Source of the DNA: Flavobacterium sp.
GTDB lineage: Bacteria; Bacteroidota; Bacteroidia; Flavobacteriales; Flavobacteriaceae
NCBI GenBank assembly: GCA_016718345.1
Contig: JADKDN010000001.1
Span: 124,001-188,000, forward strand
Length of the DNA stretch: 64,000 nt
Direction: 5' to 3'
The notes beneath the pieces are model-generated. The model was not told the origin of the DNA and did not search any database. It was given only the letters and a program-made list of their open reading frames with translations. Each line of letters begins with the position of its first letter. Position 1 is the first letter of the stretch. This document shows positions 26,177 to 36,494 of this stretch, in pieces. Position numbers and translations under genes: made by a program.

Positions 26177-27802
26177 TTATTCTCCTAAAAAGGGATATCT
26201 GTAATCTTCTGGTACAACAAATGTTTCTTTGATCGTTCTCGGCGATACCCAGCGTAATAAGTTTAAAGCTGAACCTGCTTTATCATTCGTTCCTGAGGCT
26301 CTGGCTCCTCCAAAAGGTTGCATCCCCACAACTGCTCCGGTGGGTTTGTCATTGATATACAAATTTCCAGAAGCATTTTGAAGCGCAATTGTCGCTTCTT
26401 CAATAGCATAGCGGTCTTGACTAAAAATTGCTCCTGTTAAAGCATACTCTGAAGTTTCATCCACAAGTTTTAGTGTTTCATTCCATTTTGCATCTTCATA
26501 AACAAAATTGTAATTATTGATTCAAATAATTCCGTTTCCATTGTGGTATATTTTGGATTTGTAGTAACGATTACAGTCGGTTCAATAAAATAACCGATAG
26601 ATTTATCATAATTACCACCAACAATAATTTCAGCATCGCTATCTTTCTTAGCTTGATCAATGTAACTCGCCAATTTATCAAAAGATCCTTCGTGGATTAC
26701 AGCAGTTACAAAGTTGCTGAAATCCTCTGGAGATCCCATTTTTATTGATTTTACATCTGTAATTAATTGCGATTTCACATCGTTCCATAAACTTTTTGGG
26801 ATATAAGCTCTGGAAGCCGCAGAGCATTTTTGTCCTTGAAATTCAAATGCACCACGAACGATTCCTGTAACAACTTGTTTCACATTGGCGCTTGGATGTG
26901 CCAATATAAAATCTTTACCTCCAGTTTCACCAACAATTCGTGGATAGGTTTTGTAATGATGAATGTTTGTGCCAATTTTTGCCCAAATATCTTTAAAAAC
27001 ATGAGTAGAACCTGTGAAATGAATGCCAGCAAAATCTCGACTTGCAAAAACAGTATCACTAATCATTTGTGCATCACCAAAAACAACATTAATCACTCCG
27101 TCTGGAACTCCAGCTTCTTTAAAAACATCAATGATTATTTTTGCTGAAAAAACCTGACTGTCACTTGGTTTCCAAATCACAACATTTCCCATCATAGCAG
27201 CACTTGCTGGTAAATTTGCAGCAATTGCAGTAAAGTTAAAAGGGGTAATAGCATATACAAAACCTTCAAGTGGACGATACTCTAAACGATTCCAAACAGC
27301 TGAATCCGATTTGGGTTGGTCGTTATAAATTTGCGTCATGAATTCCACATTATAGCGAAAAAAGTCAATTAATTCGCAAGAAGCGTCAATTTCTGCTTGA
27401 AAAATATTTTTTGATTGTGCAATCATTGTTGCTGCATTAATTTTAGCCCTGTAAGGTCCTGCAATTAATTCTGCAGCTTTTAAGAAAATAGGCTGCGTTG
27501 CTCCCAAGCAAGGTTTGCCCATTTTGTTTTGGCTTCAAGTGCAGTTGCAATTGCTTTTTCTATATGGTGTTTTTCGGCAAGATGATACGTTCCAACAACA
27601 TGTTTGTGGTCGTGAGGGCAGTCATATTTCTGGTATTGCCAGTTTTAATTTCATCGCTGCCAATGTATAATGGGACCTCAATTTTTGAATTCCACATCTT
27701 TCTGTATGCTTCCAGTACAGCTGCTTTTTCAGGCGAATTTGGAGCATACGATTTTACAGGTTCGTTAACTGCTTTTGGCACATGGAAAAATCCTTTTAAC
27801 AT
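26177..27802 (-). pseudogene. pruA: 1-pyrroline-5-carboxylate dehydrogenase PruA, broken
   Basis: This NAD-dependent aldehyde dehydrogenase makes glutamate from proline breakdown products in the cytosol. The catalytic Cys (FQGQKCSAASR) and Glu region (VGETGGKDF) are intact in the central piece, and the start LKGFFHVPKAVNEPVK (ATG 27802) and the end (TGAVVGMQPFGGARASG) are recognisable. The frame is broken near 27613 (a lost C in NMTAP), near 27500-27510 where AWEQRAAIF is garbled, and near 26520 (ELF...TIYVYED). At that last site the conserved Gly-Pro of LFGPVVT has become Glu-Ser. The latter is a change of residues, not only an indel, and supports genuine decay. Confidence 0.85.
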
Positions 27803-27977
27803 ATTTTTCAATTTAGCTACACTCATTTACAGTATTGTAAATGGGCGATTATTAGAAATAGGGAATAATTTAAAATAATGTGAATTATTTAGTTTTAAAC
27901 AAAAGTACAAAGGAATCTTTGATAATTTGTAGATAGAATGGCAATTTTACAAAACAATTTCTTTTTCTGTTTTGCAG

Positions 27978-28364
27978 TTAATTTAAAGCAAAAGAGGCGC
28001 TCAATTTAAACGAAGGAACTATTACTCTAAAATTCTTTGTAGTAGTAAAATTCACCATGTTAAAATGGTAGTGCATAGAGCCAAAAGGAGAAGATAGTAA
28101 GCATCCTGAGGTGTAGGTGTGAGATTCTCCAGATTTCAATACTGGTTTTTTACCTATAACTCCCTCTCCGTCAACAATTTCTACTTCATTCAATGAGTCA
28201 AAAATTTCCCAATGTCTAGAAATTAATTGAACAGAATCTTTGCCTTGATTTTCGATAGTGATTTCATAACTAAAGGCAAAATGAATCTTGTGATTTTTGA
28301 AGTAAGTGCCTTCAAAAGTCGTCAAAACTGAAATTTTTATACCTCTTGTTATTTGAGAAACCAT
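27978..28364 (-). CDS. apaG: ApaG protein
   Basis: A 128-residue single-domain protein with the ApaG/F-box-associated fibronectin-III-like fold. Conserved elements seen are FAFSYEITIENQG, the SRHW motif and YTSGCLLSSPFGSMHYHFNM near the C terminus. The family was linked to Co2+ resistance in Salmonella; the molecular role is unclear. It lies 78 bp from the next gene on the same strand and 175 bp before pruA. Full length with a clear ATG. Confidence 0.9.
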   Translation of the reverse strand: MVSQITRGIKISVLTTFEGTYFKNHKIHFAFSYEITIENQGKDSVQLISRHWEIFDSLNEVEIVDGEGVIGKKPVLKSGESHTYTSGCLLSSPFGSMHYHFNMVNFTTTKNFRVIVPSFKLSASFALN

Positions 28365-28442
28365 ACTAATGTCCTATTTATCAGGTCAAATTTACGAAAA
28401 TTACAAATTGAAACGTCAATTTTAAGTTAAATTTTATATCAT

Positions 28443-29696
28443 TTAGTTTATAATATTGATTGAGGTTGCTATTCCTTTGCCAATTACACGGTCATAACGT
28501 GCGTTATTTTCTTTGTAATAAACTATAGCAAAATGGTTGTTCTCTGTTTGATATAAATTACCATCAATGGCGTTTTCTTCGTCAATTTTTCCAGATTTAT
28601 CTGCAATTACATATTTAAAATTGGTGAAACCTTGCTTGATCATGATGGCTTTTTCGTAAGTTGCTTTGGCTTCGTTATAATCCATTTTATATTCAGGTGT
28701 AAGAGCATAGTTGTTGAACATGCCGTTTACATAGATATCATTTTTCCCATAATAGGCTGGTGCTGAGAGGCTGAAAAATACCCAAGCATAATCGGCTTCG
28801 ATTTCGTTATTGTCTCTGTTTAAATTTTTTACAACAAAATTTCCATTAATATCCGGAAAGTAAGTGTATTGAAGTTTTGCTCTTGCTGTATTGGTGTACA
28901 GATGAGAATTATAAACTCCACCAGAAGAATCTACAAATCCAACAAGGTTATTTGCTGCTCTAATATCTTTATTTTCAAAGTTCAGGTATTCATTTCCCGC
29001 CCAAAATTGGGTTTCACTATCGTATTTGTAAATTAAGTCATTGCCTACCGTATACATGGGTTTGATATCGGTAATTCCAGTTGCTAAAACGCCATTTTGA
29101 AGTAATAAAACTTTAACATTTTTTAGAGGGCTTTGAAATAAAATAGTATTTGATTTTATGGAGAAATCGATATTATGTTTATGATTTAGGTCTTTTATAT
29201 TTCTGGCGGTTTTTACCTGCATGGGTACAGAAACTAAATCTTCGTAAACGATAAATTTTCTTGAGAAGATTACTTCTCTGTCTTCGTTTAAAATTTTAAT
29301 TATATAATTTCCGCTTACTGATAATTGGGTAAATTTGTTTGGGAATTGCACTTTATAATGTGAATAGAGTTGAAGTGTATTGAATGAGTTGGTGTAATCT
29401 TGAATTCTTTGATCGTCAAAACCTCTTAAATACTCGTTTCTGGTAAGATCAGAAGGTGTCCAATCGTAATTGCAGTGAACGAAACGATAATAATAATTGG
29501 CTTCGTTTCCAAACAAGTCATCAAATTGCAATTGAAACGGGTCTCCAAGTCTAAAAATGGGGATCATATTTTCACCATTTTGTACAAAAGAAACGGTTTT
29601 GATATTGTAGGGAGGAAGCACTTCTTTTTCAACTTGTGAAAAAGACGCTATACTTATGAACAACACAAAAATACTTATCTTGAAGTAGTTAATCAT
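28443..29696 (-). CDS. T9SS plug protein (DUF5103)
   Basis: A 417-residue exported protein (signal MINYFKISIFVLFISIASFS) of the DUF5103 family. Visible parts are a long N-terminal beta domain (YYYRFVHCNYDWTPSDLTRNEY) and a C-terminal domain with an embedded segment DIYVNGMFNNYALTPEYKM. In Flavobacterium johnsoniae the homologue closes the SprA translocon from the periplasmic side when no substrate is bound. Its presence with three T9SS-tailed proteins in this window supports an active type IX system. Usually an orphan gene, here upstream of apaG. The length is typical and no damage is seen. Confidence 0.85.
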   Translation of the reverse strand: MINYFKISIFVLFISIASFSQVEKEVLPPYNIKTVSFVQNGENMIPIFRLGDPFQLQFDDLFGNEANYYYRFVHCNYDWTPSDLTRNEYLRGFDDQRIQDYTNSFNTLQLYSHYKVQFPNKFTQLSVSGNYIIKILNEDREVIFSRKFIVYEDLVSVPMQVKTARNIKDLNHKHNIDFSIKSNTILFQSPLKNVKVLLLQNGVLATGITDIKPMYTVGNDLIYKYDSETQFWAGNEYLNFENKDIRAANNLVGFVDSSGGVYNSHLYTNTARAKLQYTYFPDINGNFVVKNLNRDNNEIEADYAWVFFSLSAPAYYGKNDIYVNGMFNNYALTPEYKMDYNEAKATYEKAIMIKQGFTNFKYVIADKSGKIDEENAIDGNLYQTENNHFAIVYYKENNARYDRVIGKGIATSINIIN

Positions 29697-29767
29697 AAAT
29701 TATGAATATTTTCTGAATTGTAAATATAAAGATAATATTGAAACGAATCGCTCTGTTTAAAATTAAC

Positions 29768-30538
29768 TTATTTGTAACAAACAGGTATAATTTCTCCTTT
29801 AGCCAAGCAATATTTTTCTACTTCTTCAGCACTGATTTTTAGGGTGTAATTTTCTTCAATCACTTTAAATCCTATGCTTCTTAGTTTATCAAAATAATCA
29901 AGACCATAGATACGAACATGGTCATATTGACCAAAAATTTTTGCTCTTTCTTTTGGGTCTGTTATGCTATCATCAGAAAATGTTTCTTTTCTCGAGAGAT
30001 CTTGCGGAATTTGTAAGATAGCCATCCCTCCTGGTTTTAACACTCTGTATAATTCTTTCATCGCTTTAGTATCATCAGGAATGTGCTCCAAAACATGGTT
30101 ACAAAGAATTACATCGTATTGATTATCTTGAAAAGGTAAATTACAGATATCAGCCTTCACATCTGCTAATGGTGAAAACAAATCAGTAGTAGTGTAATCA
30201 AGATTTTTTTGATTTCGAAACAGTTTATAAAAAGCTTGTTCAGGAGCAAAATGTAAAACTTTCTTTTTCTCTTTTGAGGTAAAAAAATCAGTTTCATTTT
30301 TTAGATACAGCCAAAGCAAACGATGTCTTTCTAGAGATAGTGTGCTAGGAGATAGGACATTATTTCTTTGTGTTCCATATCCGTAAGGTAAAAACATATT
30401 AAAACTTTTTCCATCAATTGGATCAGTGAATTTTTTACCTCTTAAGACAAATGATAATATTGGTCTGGCGATATAGCTTAATCGAATAAGTAGTGGTCTA
30501 GGGATGACGTTGAGTATAAATTTAAAAATCCTTTTCAT
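29768..30538 (-). CDS. Class I SAM-dependent methyltransferase
   Basis: A 256-residue protein. After a basic N-terminal region (residues 1-35, with hydrophobic stretches) there is a methyltransferase domain: VLHFAPEQAFYKLF as motif I, DICNLPFQDNQYDVILCNHVLEHIPDD as motifs II and IV, and LYRVLKPGGMAILQIP. This matches the Methyltransf_11 type, but no substrate can be told. It overlaps the stop codon of map by one base (TAATG at 30536-30540), so the two are translationally coupled. The N terminus may be membrane-associated. Confidence 0.82.
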   Translation of the reverse strand: MKRIFKFILNVIPRPLLIRLSYIARPILSFVLRGKKFTDPIDGKSFNMFLPYGYGTQRNNVLSPSTLSLERHRLLWLYLKNETDFFTSKEKKKVLHFAPEQAFYKLFRNQKNLDYTTTDLFSPLADVKADICNLPFQDNQYDVILCNHVLEHIPDDTKAMKELYRVLKPGGMAILQIPQDLSRKETFSDDSITDPKERAKIFGQYDHVRIYGLDYFDKLRSIGFKVIEENYTLKISAEEVEKYCLAKGEIIPVCYK

Positions 30539-31356
30539 TATAGTTTTAGGGGTTCTTTTCTAAATTCATCTTCTTCGTTACTTTCAATTCCTAATGCTTT
30601 ATAGATGTAAGCAAATGTGGATAGAAGTTCTGGTTTTCCATCAATTAAAGCAACATCGTGTTCAAAATGAGCACTTGGTTTTCCATCGGCAGTAAGTATA
30701 GTCCAACCGTCTTTTAATTGTTTGATATTACGTGTTCCCATATTAATCATGGGTTCAATAGCTACCACCATACCTTCAACGAATAGTTTTCCACGGCCTC
30801 GTTTTCCGTAGTTGGGCATCTCGGGATCTTCGTGCATTTTTTGGCCTAATCCATGGCCTACTAATTCTCGAACGACACCATATCCATGACTTTCAGTATA
30901 TTTTTGAATCGCATTTCCAACATCTTCAACACGATTTCCAGCTTTAAATTCGCGAATGCCAACATACAAACTTTCTTTAGTTATCCTTAAAAGTTTCTTT
31001 GTTTCTTCGGCTACTTCCCCAATTTCAAAAGAATAGGCGTGGTCTCCATGATATCCATTTTTAAAAGCGCCACAATCAACAGAGATAACATCACCACTTT
31101 CAAGTGGTTTATCATTTGGAATTCCATGAACCACTTGTGCATTTGGGCTCATGCATAATGAGTTTGGAAAACCATATAACCCCAGAAAACTAGGAACTGC
31201 TCCGTGGTCACGAATAAATTCTTCGGCTCTTTTGTCTAGATATAATGTGGTGACTCCAGGTTTAATTTCGCTGGCAATCATTCCTAAAGTTTTAGAGACG
31301 ATGAGTGCACTTTCACGCATTAATTCTATTTCTTCTCTTGTTTTTTGGATAATCAT
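30538..31356 (-). CDS. map: Methionine aminopeptidase, type I
   Basis: This enzyme removes the initiator methionine from nascent proteins. The metal ligands are present in order: Asp in ISVDCGAF, Asp in GYHGDHAYSF, His in VGHGLGQKMHEDP, Glu in AIEPMI and Glu in HFEHDV. The length of 272 residues and the C-terminal FRKEPLKL are normal for the Bacteroidota enzyme, which is slightly longer than E. coli Map. Start at ATG 31356. It is followed by the overlapping methyltransferase gene. Confidence 0.96.
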   Translation of the reverse strand: MIIQKTREEIELMRESALIVSKTLGMIASEIKPGVTTLYLDKRAEEFIRDHGAVPSFLGLYGFPNSLCMSPNAQVVHGIPNDKPLESGDVISVDCGAFKNGYHGDHAYSFEIGEVAEETKKLLRITKESLYVGIREFKAGNRVEDVGNAIQKYTESHGYGVVRELVGHGLGQKMHEDPEMPNYGKRGRGKLFVEGMVVAIEPMINMGTRNIKQLKDGWTILTADGKPSAHFEHDVALIDGKPELLSTFAYIYKALGIESNEEDEFRKEPLKL

Positions 31357-31399
31357 ATGGTGTATTTTTCAGTCTGCAAAAGTAAGTATTTTAAATTAT

Positions 31400-32787
31400 T
31401 TAATCAGGATTTGCCATAATTTTAAACAACTCTGAGTTAGAGATAAAATATCTATTTTCTATTGCTATAAATGATAATTGTGCTGTAACTAAATTATTTT
31501 CTCTTGAATTGATTAGAAACATAGAACTTTCACCAAAAGAAAACAGTCTTTCTTCGGAGTTAAGCATGACGTTATTATCTTCTACCAACTCTTTGATTAA
31601 TTCTTTTTGTTTAAGTATCGATGCTATTTCTATTTTTTGAGCATTTATCTTATTGGTCAACTGTACTTTTTCTAAAGCCAAAGCAAATTCAGTTTCTTGC
31701 ACCTTGAATTTAGCCAGTTTTAAACTACCTCTTTCTTTTCTTAAAAAAAGCGGAAAATAAAAATTCAAACCTATTTTGTAGTCTTCAAACTGATAATTAT
31801 CGAAATAACTTGGTTCTGATAGGTACGAATAACCGAGGTCAATTTTTGGCAAAAGCATATTCGCTTTCAGTTTTCGGTCAACATTTAAGATGTCAATTTT
31901 ACTTTGTAATGCATTTATTTTTGGGTGATTTGCAATTGAGAATTCACTATTGAGTAAATCATTTGTTTTTAATGTTTCTTGTATGGTGAGTTCTAATTTT
32001 TCTTCTGGTATAAGTTCATCGGATAGTTCAAGTGGAATATTGTTTTCTAGCCATAAGAAATTTGAAAGTTCTAACTTAGCCTTGTTTAATTTTAGCCGAG
32101 AATCCTCTAAACTAAGCAGTCTGTTTTTACAATTATTCCTGCTTCTATACTATCAATTGCAGGTTTATCGCCCTGCTGTATCAGTGATTGGATACCTTTA
32201 AAGCGGATTTTGGCATTTTTTAAATAATTCTCATAGAGTTGGACTTCGTTGTAATTTTTTTTCCAATTAAAATAGGCAACAGAACCGTCATACAATATGG
32301 ATATAGCTTGAAGTCTTCTCTCAGCATTACTTAATTGAATTTGTATTTTTGCTTTTCTAACATCGGCCATACGCTGATTGATAAATAGTCCTTGTCCAAG
32401 AGGAACAAAAACACCAAGTGAAGTAAGACCCTGATTAGGGACTGAATTTTCTGGATTGAGATAAATACCTTCATTATTGTCGAAACTGGCTTTTATTTCT
32501 ATACCATACCACGTTGGAATTTTGAAACTGCTGTTTAAAATGGAGTAATAGTCAGAATCTTTGAATTGTTTTTTGCTAAAATCGACCTCCATTTTTGGAT
32601 CAAATCCTCCACGAGCCATCATAAGATTTGCTTGAGCTTTGTTTAATTCAAGATTAGCGTTTTTAACTAATGGATGGTATTTTTTTACATATCCCAAAAA
32701 TTCATTGTAACTGAATTCTAGCGGACTATTTTCCTGTCCGAAAGTTTTCAGTACACACAATAATAAAAGAATTAAAGTCTGTTTCAT
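31400..32787 (-). pseudogene. TolC-type outer-membrane efflux protein with one frameshift
   Basis: The full protein would be about 460 residues: signal (MKQTLILLLLCVLKTFGQ from ATG 32787), then the two helical TolC repeats (YHPLVKNANLELNKAQANL, and at the end KVQLTNKINAQKIEIASIL). The frame breaks at a run of five bases (32124-32128 on the forward strand) inside IIVKNRLLSLEDS, and six would restore it. All downstream codons to 31400 are clean. It pairs with HlyD and the ABC transporter of the same operon to build a tripartite exporter. Either the base is missing from the sequence or the strain has lost the channel. Confidence 0.87.
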
Positions 32788-34135
32788 TATTTTTATCTTT
32801 TGACATATTGTTTTTTGGCTGGTAATAATTTGGAGGAAATCCGTTAAGTGTTCTCCAAATCTCAAACCATACTGGAACATCATCTAACAAGGCCAATGTT
32901 TGTGCTCCTGAGCCCATACTAATTTGTTTTGGCCAAGCTTCCTCTGTTTCATCTGGAGCAATAAGAACCCTAAATTTTCCATTGTCACTTATGTAGGTTT
33001 CTACTGCTACAATTTTTCCTCCAAAAGTTCCATAAGACATATTAGGCCAGCCTGAAAAAACTATTGTAGGCCATCCGTCAAACCAAACTCTTACTTTTTC
33101 TCCTTTGTGAACCAGGGGTAAATCGGTTGGACTAACATAGGTTTCAACAGCTACATCATATTTTGCAGGCATAATGCTCACAATTTGTGTGCCCTCTTTA
33201 ATAGTTTCGCCAATTCCAGATTGTAATGCTCGGTTTATATAACCGCTTTGCGGAGCTTTTATGTAATACATTCCATTTCGTATTTTGTAATTGGCATATT
33301 GATTTTCCAATTTGTTAACTTGAGCCTTGGTGTCGTATTGATTGCTTAATGCTGTGAACTGATCACTTCTAGCCTTTGAATCTTTTTCAGCGTATTCAGC
33401 AGAAATTCTGTTAATTTCAACTTTTGCATTTATCAATTCGTTTTCACTGGCAAGTAATTTGTTTTCTTGTGTAATTATTTTAGCTTCAACTTCTTGAAGT
33501 TTTAAGCGTTTTTCTTCAACATCAGTAAGTGGTTTTAATCCTTCTTTGTTTAAAGCTAAAGATCGGTTAAATTGTGTGGTAGCAATTTTTACTTGAGTTC
33601 TAACAGCAACCAAATCCATGCTATCGGTTTTCACTTTCAATATAGATTGCCTAATTTTATTTCTGGCTTGTTGTAGTTTCAACTTTTTTTCATTTTCAAT
33701 TGCTTGAATCTGAGCGGATAAAGAACTAACTTTCCCGCCGTAAGATTGCTGGGCGAGTTTTTTAGCCTCAACCTGATTTTTGGTAAGGTCAATTAAGTTA
33801 GGGTCGAGATATTCTTCTTTGGTTTCTGAAATAAAAAGAATGGTATCGCCCTTTTGAACAAAATCACCTTCTTTTACATACCATTTTTCAATTCTTCCAG
33901 CAATAGCCGTATGTATAGTTTGTGGTCTCTGGTCTGGTTTTAGGGTGGTAACTGAACCCGAACCGGATATGTTTTGAGTCCATGGTAGAAATAAAAATAG
34001 TAATACTATTATCGAAAAGATTACAATTATTCTGTTTAAAACTTTATAGTGAGGTCTGTTTTCAAGATTTTTTATCGTTGAAAATTGACCTAATGATGCA
34101 TGGTTAGCTTTGTTTTTTTCCGTTAGATTTAGCAT
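32726..34135 (-). CDS. HlyD family membrane-fusion protein, C terminus out of frame
   Basis: This periplasmic adaptor links the ABC exporter to TolC. It has one membrane segment (IIVIFSIIVLLFLFLPW, about 35-51), a lipoyl-like part (GRIEKWYVKEGDFVQKGDTI), a long coiled-coil hairpin (ENEKKLKLQQARNKIRQSIL to NSEADKEL-type heptads) and beta-barrel parts near the end. The tail after YYQPK reads NNMSKDKNNE and overlaps the TolC start. With one extra A in the run 32811-32816 the frame would end at 32793 as KKQYVKR, a normal end 5 bp before the TolC ATG. That restored version is more likely. Confidence 0.85.
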   Translation of the reverse strand: MLNLTEKNKANHASLGQFSTIKNLENRPHYKVLNRIIVIFSIIVLLFLFLPWTQNISGSGSVTTLKPDQRPQTIHTAIAGRIEKWYVKEGDFVQKGDTILFISETKEEYLDPNLIDLTKNQVEAKKLAQQSYGGKVSSLSAQIQAIENEKKLKLQQARNKIRQSILKVKTDSMDLVAVRTQVKIATTQFNRSLALNKEGLKPLTDVEEKRLKLQEVEAKIITQENKLLASENELINAKVEINRISAEYAEKDSKARSDQFTALSNQYDTKAQVNKLENQYANYKIRNGMYYIKAPQSGYINRALQSGIGETIKEGTQIVSIMPAKYDVAVETYVSPTDLPLVHKGEKVRVWFDGWPTIVFSGWPNMSYGTFGGKIVAVETYISDNGKFRVLIAPDETEEAWPKQISMGSGAQTLALLDDVPVWFEIWRTLNGFPPNYYQPKNNMSKDKNNETDFNSFIIVCTENFRTGK

Positions 34136-34141
34136 AACAAA

Positions 34142-35800
34142 TTATTTTTTTAAATCTTTAATTATTTCTCCATTATTCATTATGATTTCACGAGTACAAT
34201 TGGTCTTCCAATGTTTGTTGTCGGAAGATACAATAACGGTCCATTTATTTTTTTCAGATAAAATGAACTCAATAATCTCTTTAGCAACTTGCTCATCCAT
34301 TTTATCAGTGGGGTTCTCAAGAAATAGGATGCGAGGTTTATTAATTATACTTCTTGCTAAAAGAATTTTTTGAGCATTAGACGATGACAATTGTTTTCCT
34401 TCAGGGAAAATACGAGTATCTAATCCTTGGGGTAAGGTTTTAATAAAAGAGGTTAGCTGAACCGCATCCAGTGCCCACTTTAAATCTTCTTGAGTGATAC
34501 TGGGGTTGTTGAAGGTAATGTTTTCCAATATAGTTCCTTTGAAAGGTGTTTCGCCTTGAATAATGCTACCAATATGCGAACGATATTGTTTTAAGTCTAT
34601 TTTTTTGAAAGTATCGTCATTTATAAAAAAAGTTCCTGAAGTTGGCTGAATGAGTCCAGAAAGCAAACGTATTAACGTTGTTTTTCCAGCGCCATTTTCC
34701 CCACTTATTATTATTTTTTCCCCTTGTTTTATAGATAAAGAGATGTTTTGTAAAACCGGTTCTGTTGAATCTGGGAATTTAAATTTTATGTTTTCAGTTT
34801 CTAGAGTTATGTTAGAAAAACAATCCAATGCATTAGCATTTGTTTCTTCTTCTAAGTTCATGTCAGTAACTTGACCAATTTTTTCTATTGAGGTTAATAC
34901 ATCATAAAAGGTTTCTAATCCTAAAATTAATTTTTCAACAGAGTTTATTACTAACAAAATAACTATTTCTGCAGCGACAAATTGTCCAATATTCATTTGT
35001 TGATTTAGAACTAAAAAACCACCAATTAGCAATAAACTCGCAGTAATAATTACTTTAAAAAGAATAAGTTGTGTAAATTGACGCTGAATAATACTGAAGT
35101 GTTTTTCTCTGTAATTCAAGTAATTGCTCACTAGGTTGTTGTTTTTTTGAAGTGCAAAATCAAAGTTGTTTTGTCTTCTAAAACTAAAATTGTTTCTTGC
35201 TATTTCCTGCAACCAGCCTGCTACTTTATACTTGTATTTAGACTCTTTTAAACTGCTATCCAAACCTTGGTGGTATGAAAATTTGAAAATAGAGTACAAT
35301 AGTATCGCTAAGAAAAAACCGAAAACAATAAAAAAGGGATGATAAAAAGAAAGTAATATAATACCAAAGGCAATTTGCAATAAAGCAGCTGAAAAATCAA
35401 TAAGTAATTTTGAGGTTCCTTTTTGAATAGTAAGAGTATCAAAGAATCGATTTGCTAATTCTGGAGGGTAAGTAGAATAAATTTCTTCAAATTTTATCTT
35501 TGGTAGCCTGTAAGCAAATTCAAAAGAGGAACGAACAAATAATTTTTGTTGTAAATTTTCAGTTATTCTAAGCTGCATTAAGGATAAAATACCAACAAAA
35601 ATAACTCCGAGCACCACTAATACAATTAATACAATCCATGAAGTACTTATTCTTCCTGACTGGATAAAATTGATTATTGCTTGAATACCCAGAGGTAATG
35701 ATAAACTTATCAATCCTGAAAAAATTGCATAAAAAATGATTTGCAATACATCTTTTCGGTCAAGGCGTAACAGGCTATAAAATCGTTTTAAGGGTGTCAT
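34142..35800 (-). CDS. ABC exporter half-transporter with a degenerate ATPase
   Basis: A 552-residue six-helix exporter fused to a nucleotide-binding domain, without a C39 peptidase domain. Walker A (SGENGAGKTTLIRLL, near residue 370) and the Q-loop (SIIQGETPF) are good. The signature is LSSSNAQ instead of LSGGQ, Walker B ends FLENPTDKMD instead of LDEP, and no His follows in the H-loop (VIVSSDNKHW). So the catalytic Glu and His seem absent. The other half may be supplied by a homodimer, making hydrolysis doubtful. It sits between TetR and HlyD with gaps of 5-6 bp, a type I secretion-like operon. The cargo is unknown. Confidence 0.87.
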   Translation of the reverse strand: MTPLKRFYSLLRLDRKDVLQIIFYAIFSGLISLSLPLGIQAIINFIQSGRISTSWIVLIVLVVLGVIFVGILSLMQLRITENLQQKLFVRSSFEFAYRLPKIKFEEIYSTYPPELANRFFDTLTIQKGTSKLLIDFSAALLQIAFGIILLSFYHPFFIVFGFFLAILLYSIFKFSYHQGLDSSLKESKYKYKVAGWLQEIARNNFSFRRQNNFDFALQKNNNLVSNYLNYREKHFSIIQRQFTQLILFKVIITASLLLIGGFLVLNQQMNIGQFVAAEIVILLVINSVEKLILGLETFYDVLTSIEKIGQVTDMNLEEETNANALDCFSNITLETENIKFKFPDSTEPVLQNISLSIKQGEKIIISGENGAGKTTLIRLLSGLIQPTSGTFFINDDTFKKIDLKQYRSHIGSIIQGETPFKGTILENITFNNPSITQEDLKWALDAVQLTSFIKTLPQGLDTRIFPEGKQLSSSNAQKILLARSIINKPRILFLENPTDKMDEQVAKEIIEFILSEKNKWTVIVSSDNKHWKTNCTREIIMNNGEIIKDLKK

Positions 35801-35805
35801 TGTGT

Positions 35806-36480
35806 TTATTTTTTTAAGGTTTTTTCAATTAAGTTAATGTAAAAATCAGTTGGGCTCAAAGTTTCATTACAGTCTGTTATGGTTTTTAAATGATTTTGCA
35901 GAAAGTGTTGATGTAAAGCTCCTTCAACTATTGATGAAGCTAAACTCCTAGCAAATTTGTACTCAGGATTTACCTCGTTAATCATCGATACAATTCTGTT
36001 TATGACTCTTTTATAGATTAGAAAAAAACCTTCTTTATTTTCTTTATCAACTTCTTTTGTGTGTAAGGTTTTTGTAAATTCTGCAACTATTATATTGTTT
36101 AAAATAGATTCGTTGATGTGAGTAGTTTTGGAATCATCCTCGGCTTTTTCAGTAACTAATGCAATTGCTTTTTTCAATTTTTCTAAAGGATGAGCTAAAT
36201 TGTTTGTAGTAAAAACCAAACGATACTCCATCCAACTCCAATACCATGAACACAGATAAATTAATAATTTATGTTTGTTTTCAAAATAACGATAGATAGA
36301 ACTTTCGTTTGAGCCTATCAAATCCCCTAGTTTTTTAAATGTAAACTCTTCGAATCCTATTTCGTCAATAAGAATAATGCTTTTTTCAATGATTTTTTTT
36401 CCTAAAATGGAGGTTTCGGGATCTTTAACATAAAATTTTTCGTTAACTTGAATTTTTATAGTTGACAGCAAATTTTCCAT
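35806..36480 (-). CDS. TetR/AcrR family transcriptional regulator
   Basis: A 224-residue regulator. The N-terminal DNA-binding helices are visible (IIEKSIILIDEIGFEEFTFKKLGDLIGSNESSIYRYFENKHKLLIYL, residues about 29-75); the ligand domain after it is divergent, as usual. It is the gene before the exporter, 5 bp from the ABC gene, so it probably regulates that operon, possibly its own transcription, in response to a compound the pump handles. It is preceded by the DUF2490 gene with a 14-bp gap, so the operon may begin with that gene. Confidence 0.88.
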   Translation of the reverse strand: MENLLSTIKIQVNEKFYVKDPETSILGKKIIEKSIILIDEIGFEEFTFKKLGDLIGSNESSIYRYFENKHKLLIYLCSWYWSWMEYRLVFTTNNLAHPLEKLKKAIALVTEKAEDDSKTTHINESILNNIIVAEFTKTLHTKEVDKENKEGFFLIYKRVINRIVSMINEVNPEYKFARSLASSIVEGALHQHFLQNHLKTITDCNETLSPTDFYINLIEKTLKK

Positions 36481-36494
36481 TGAAAAAGATTTAA

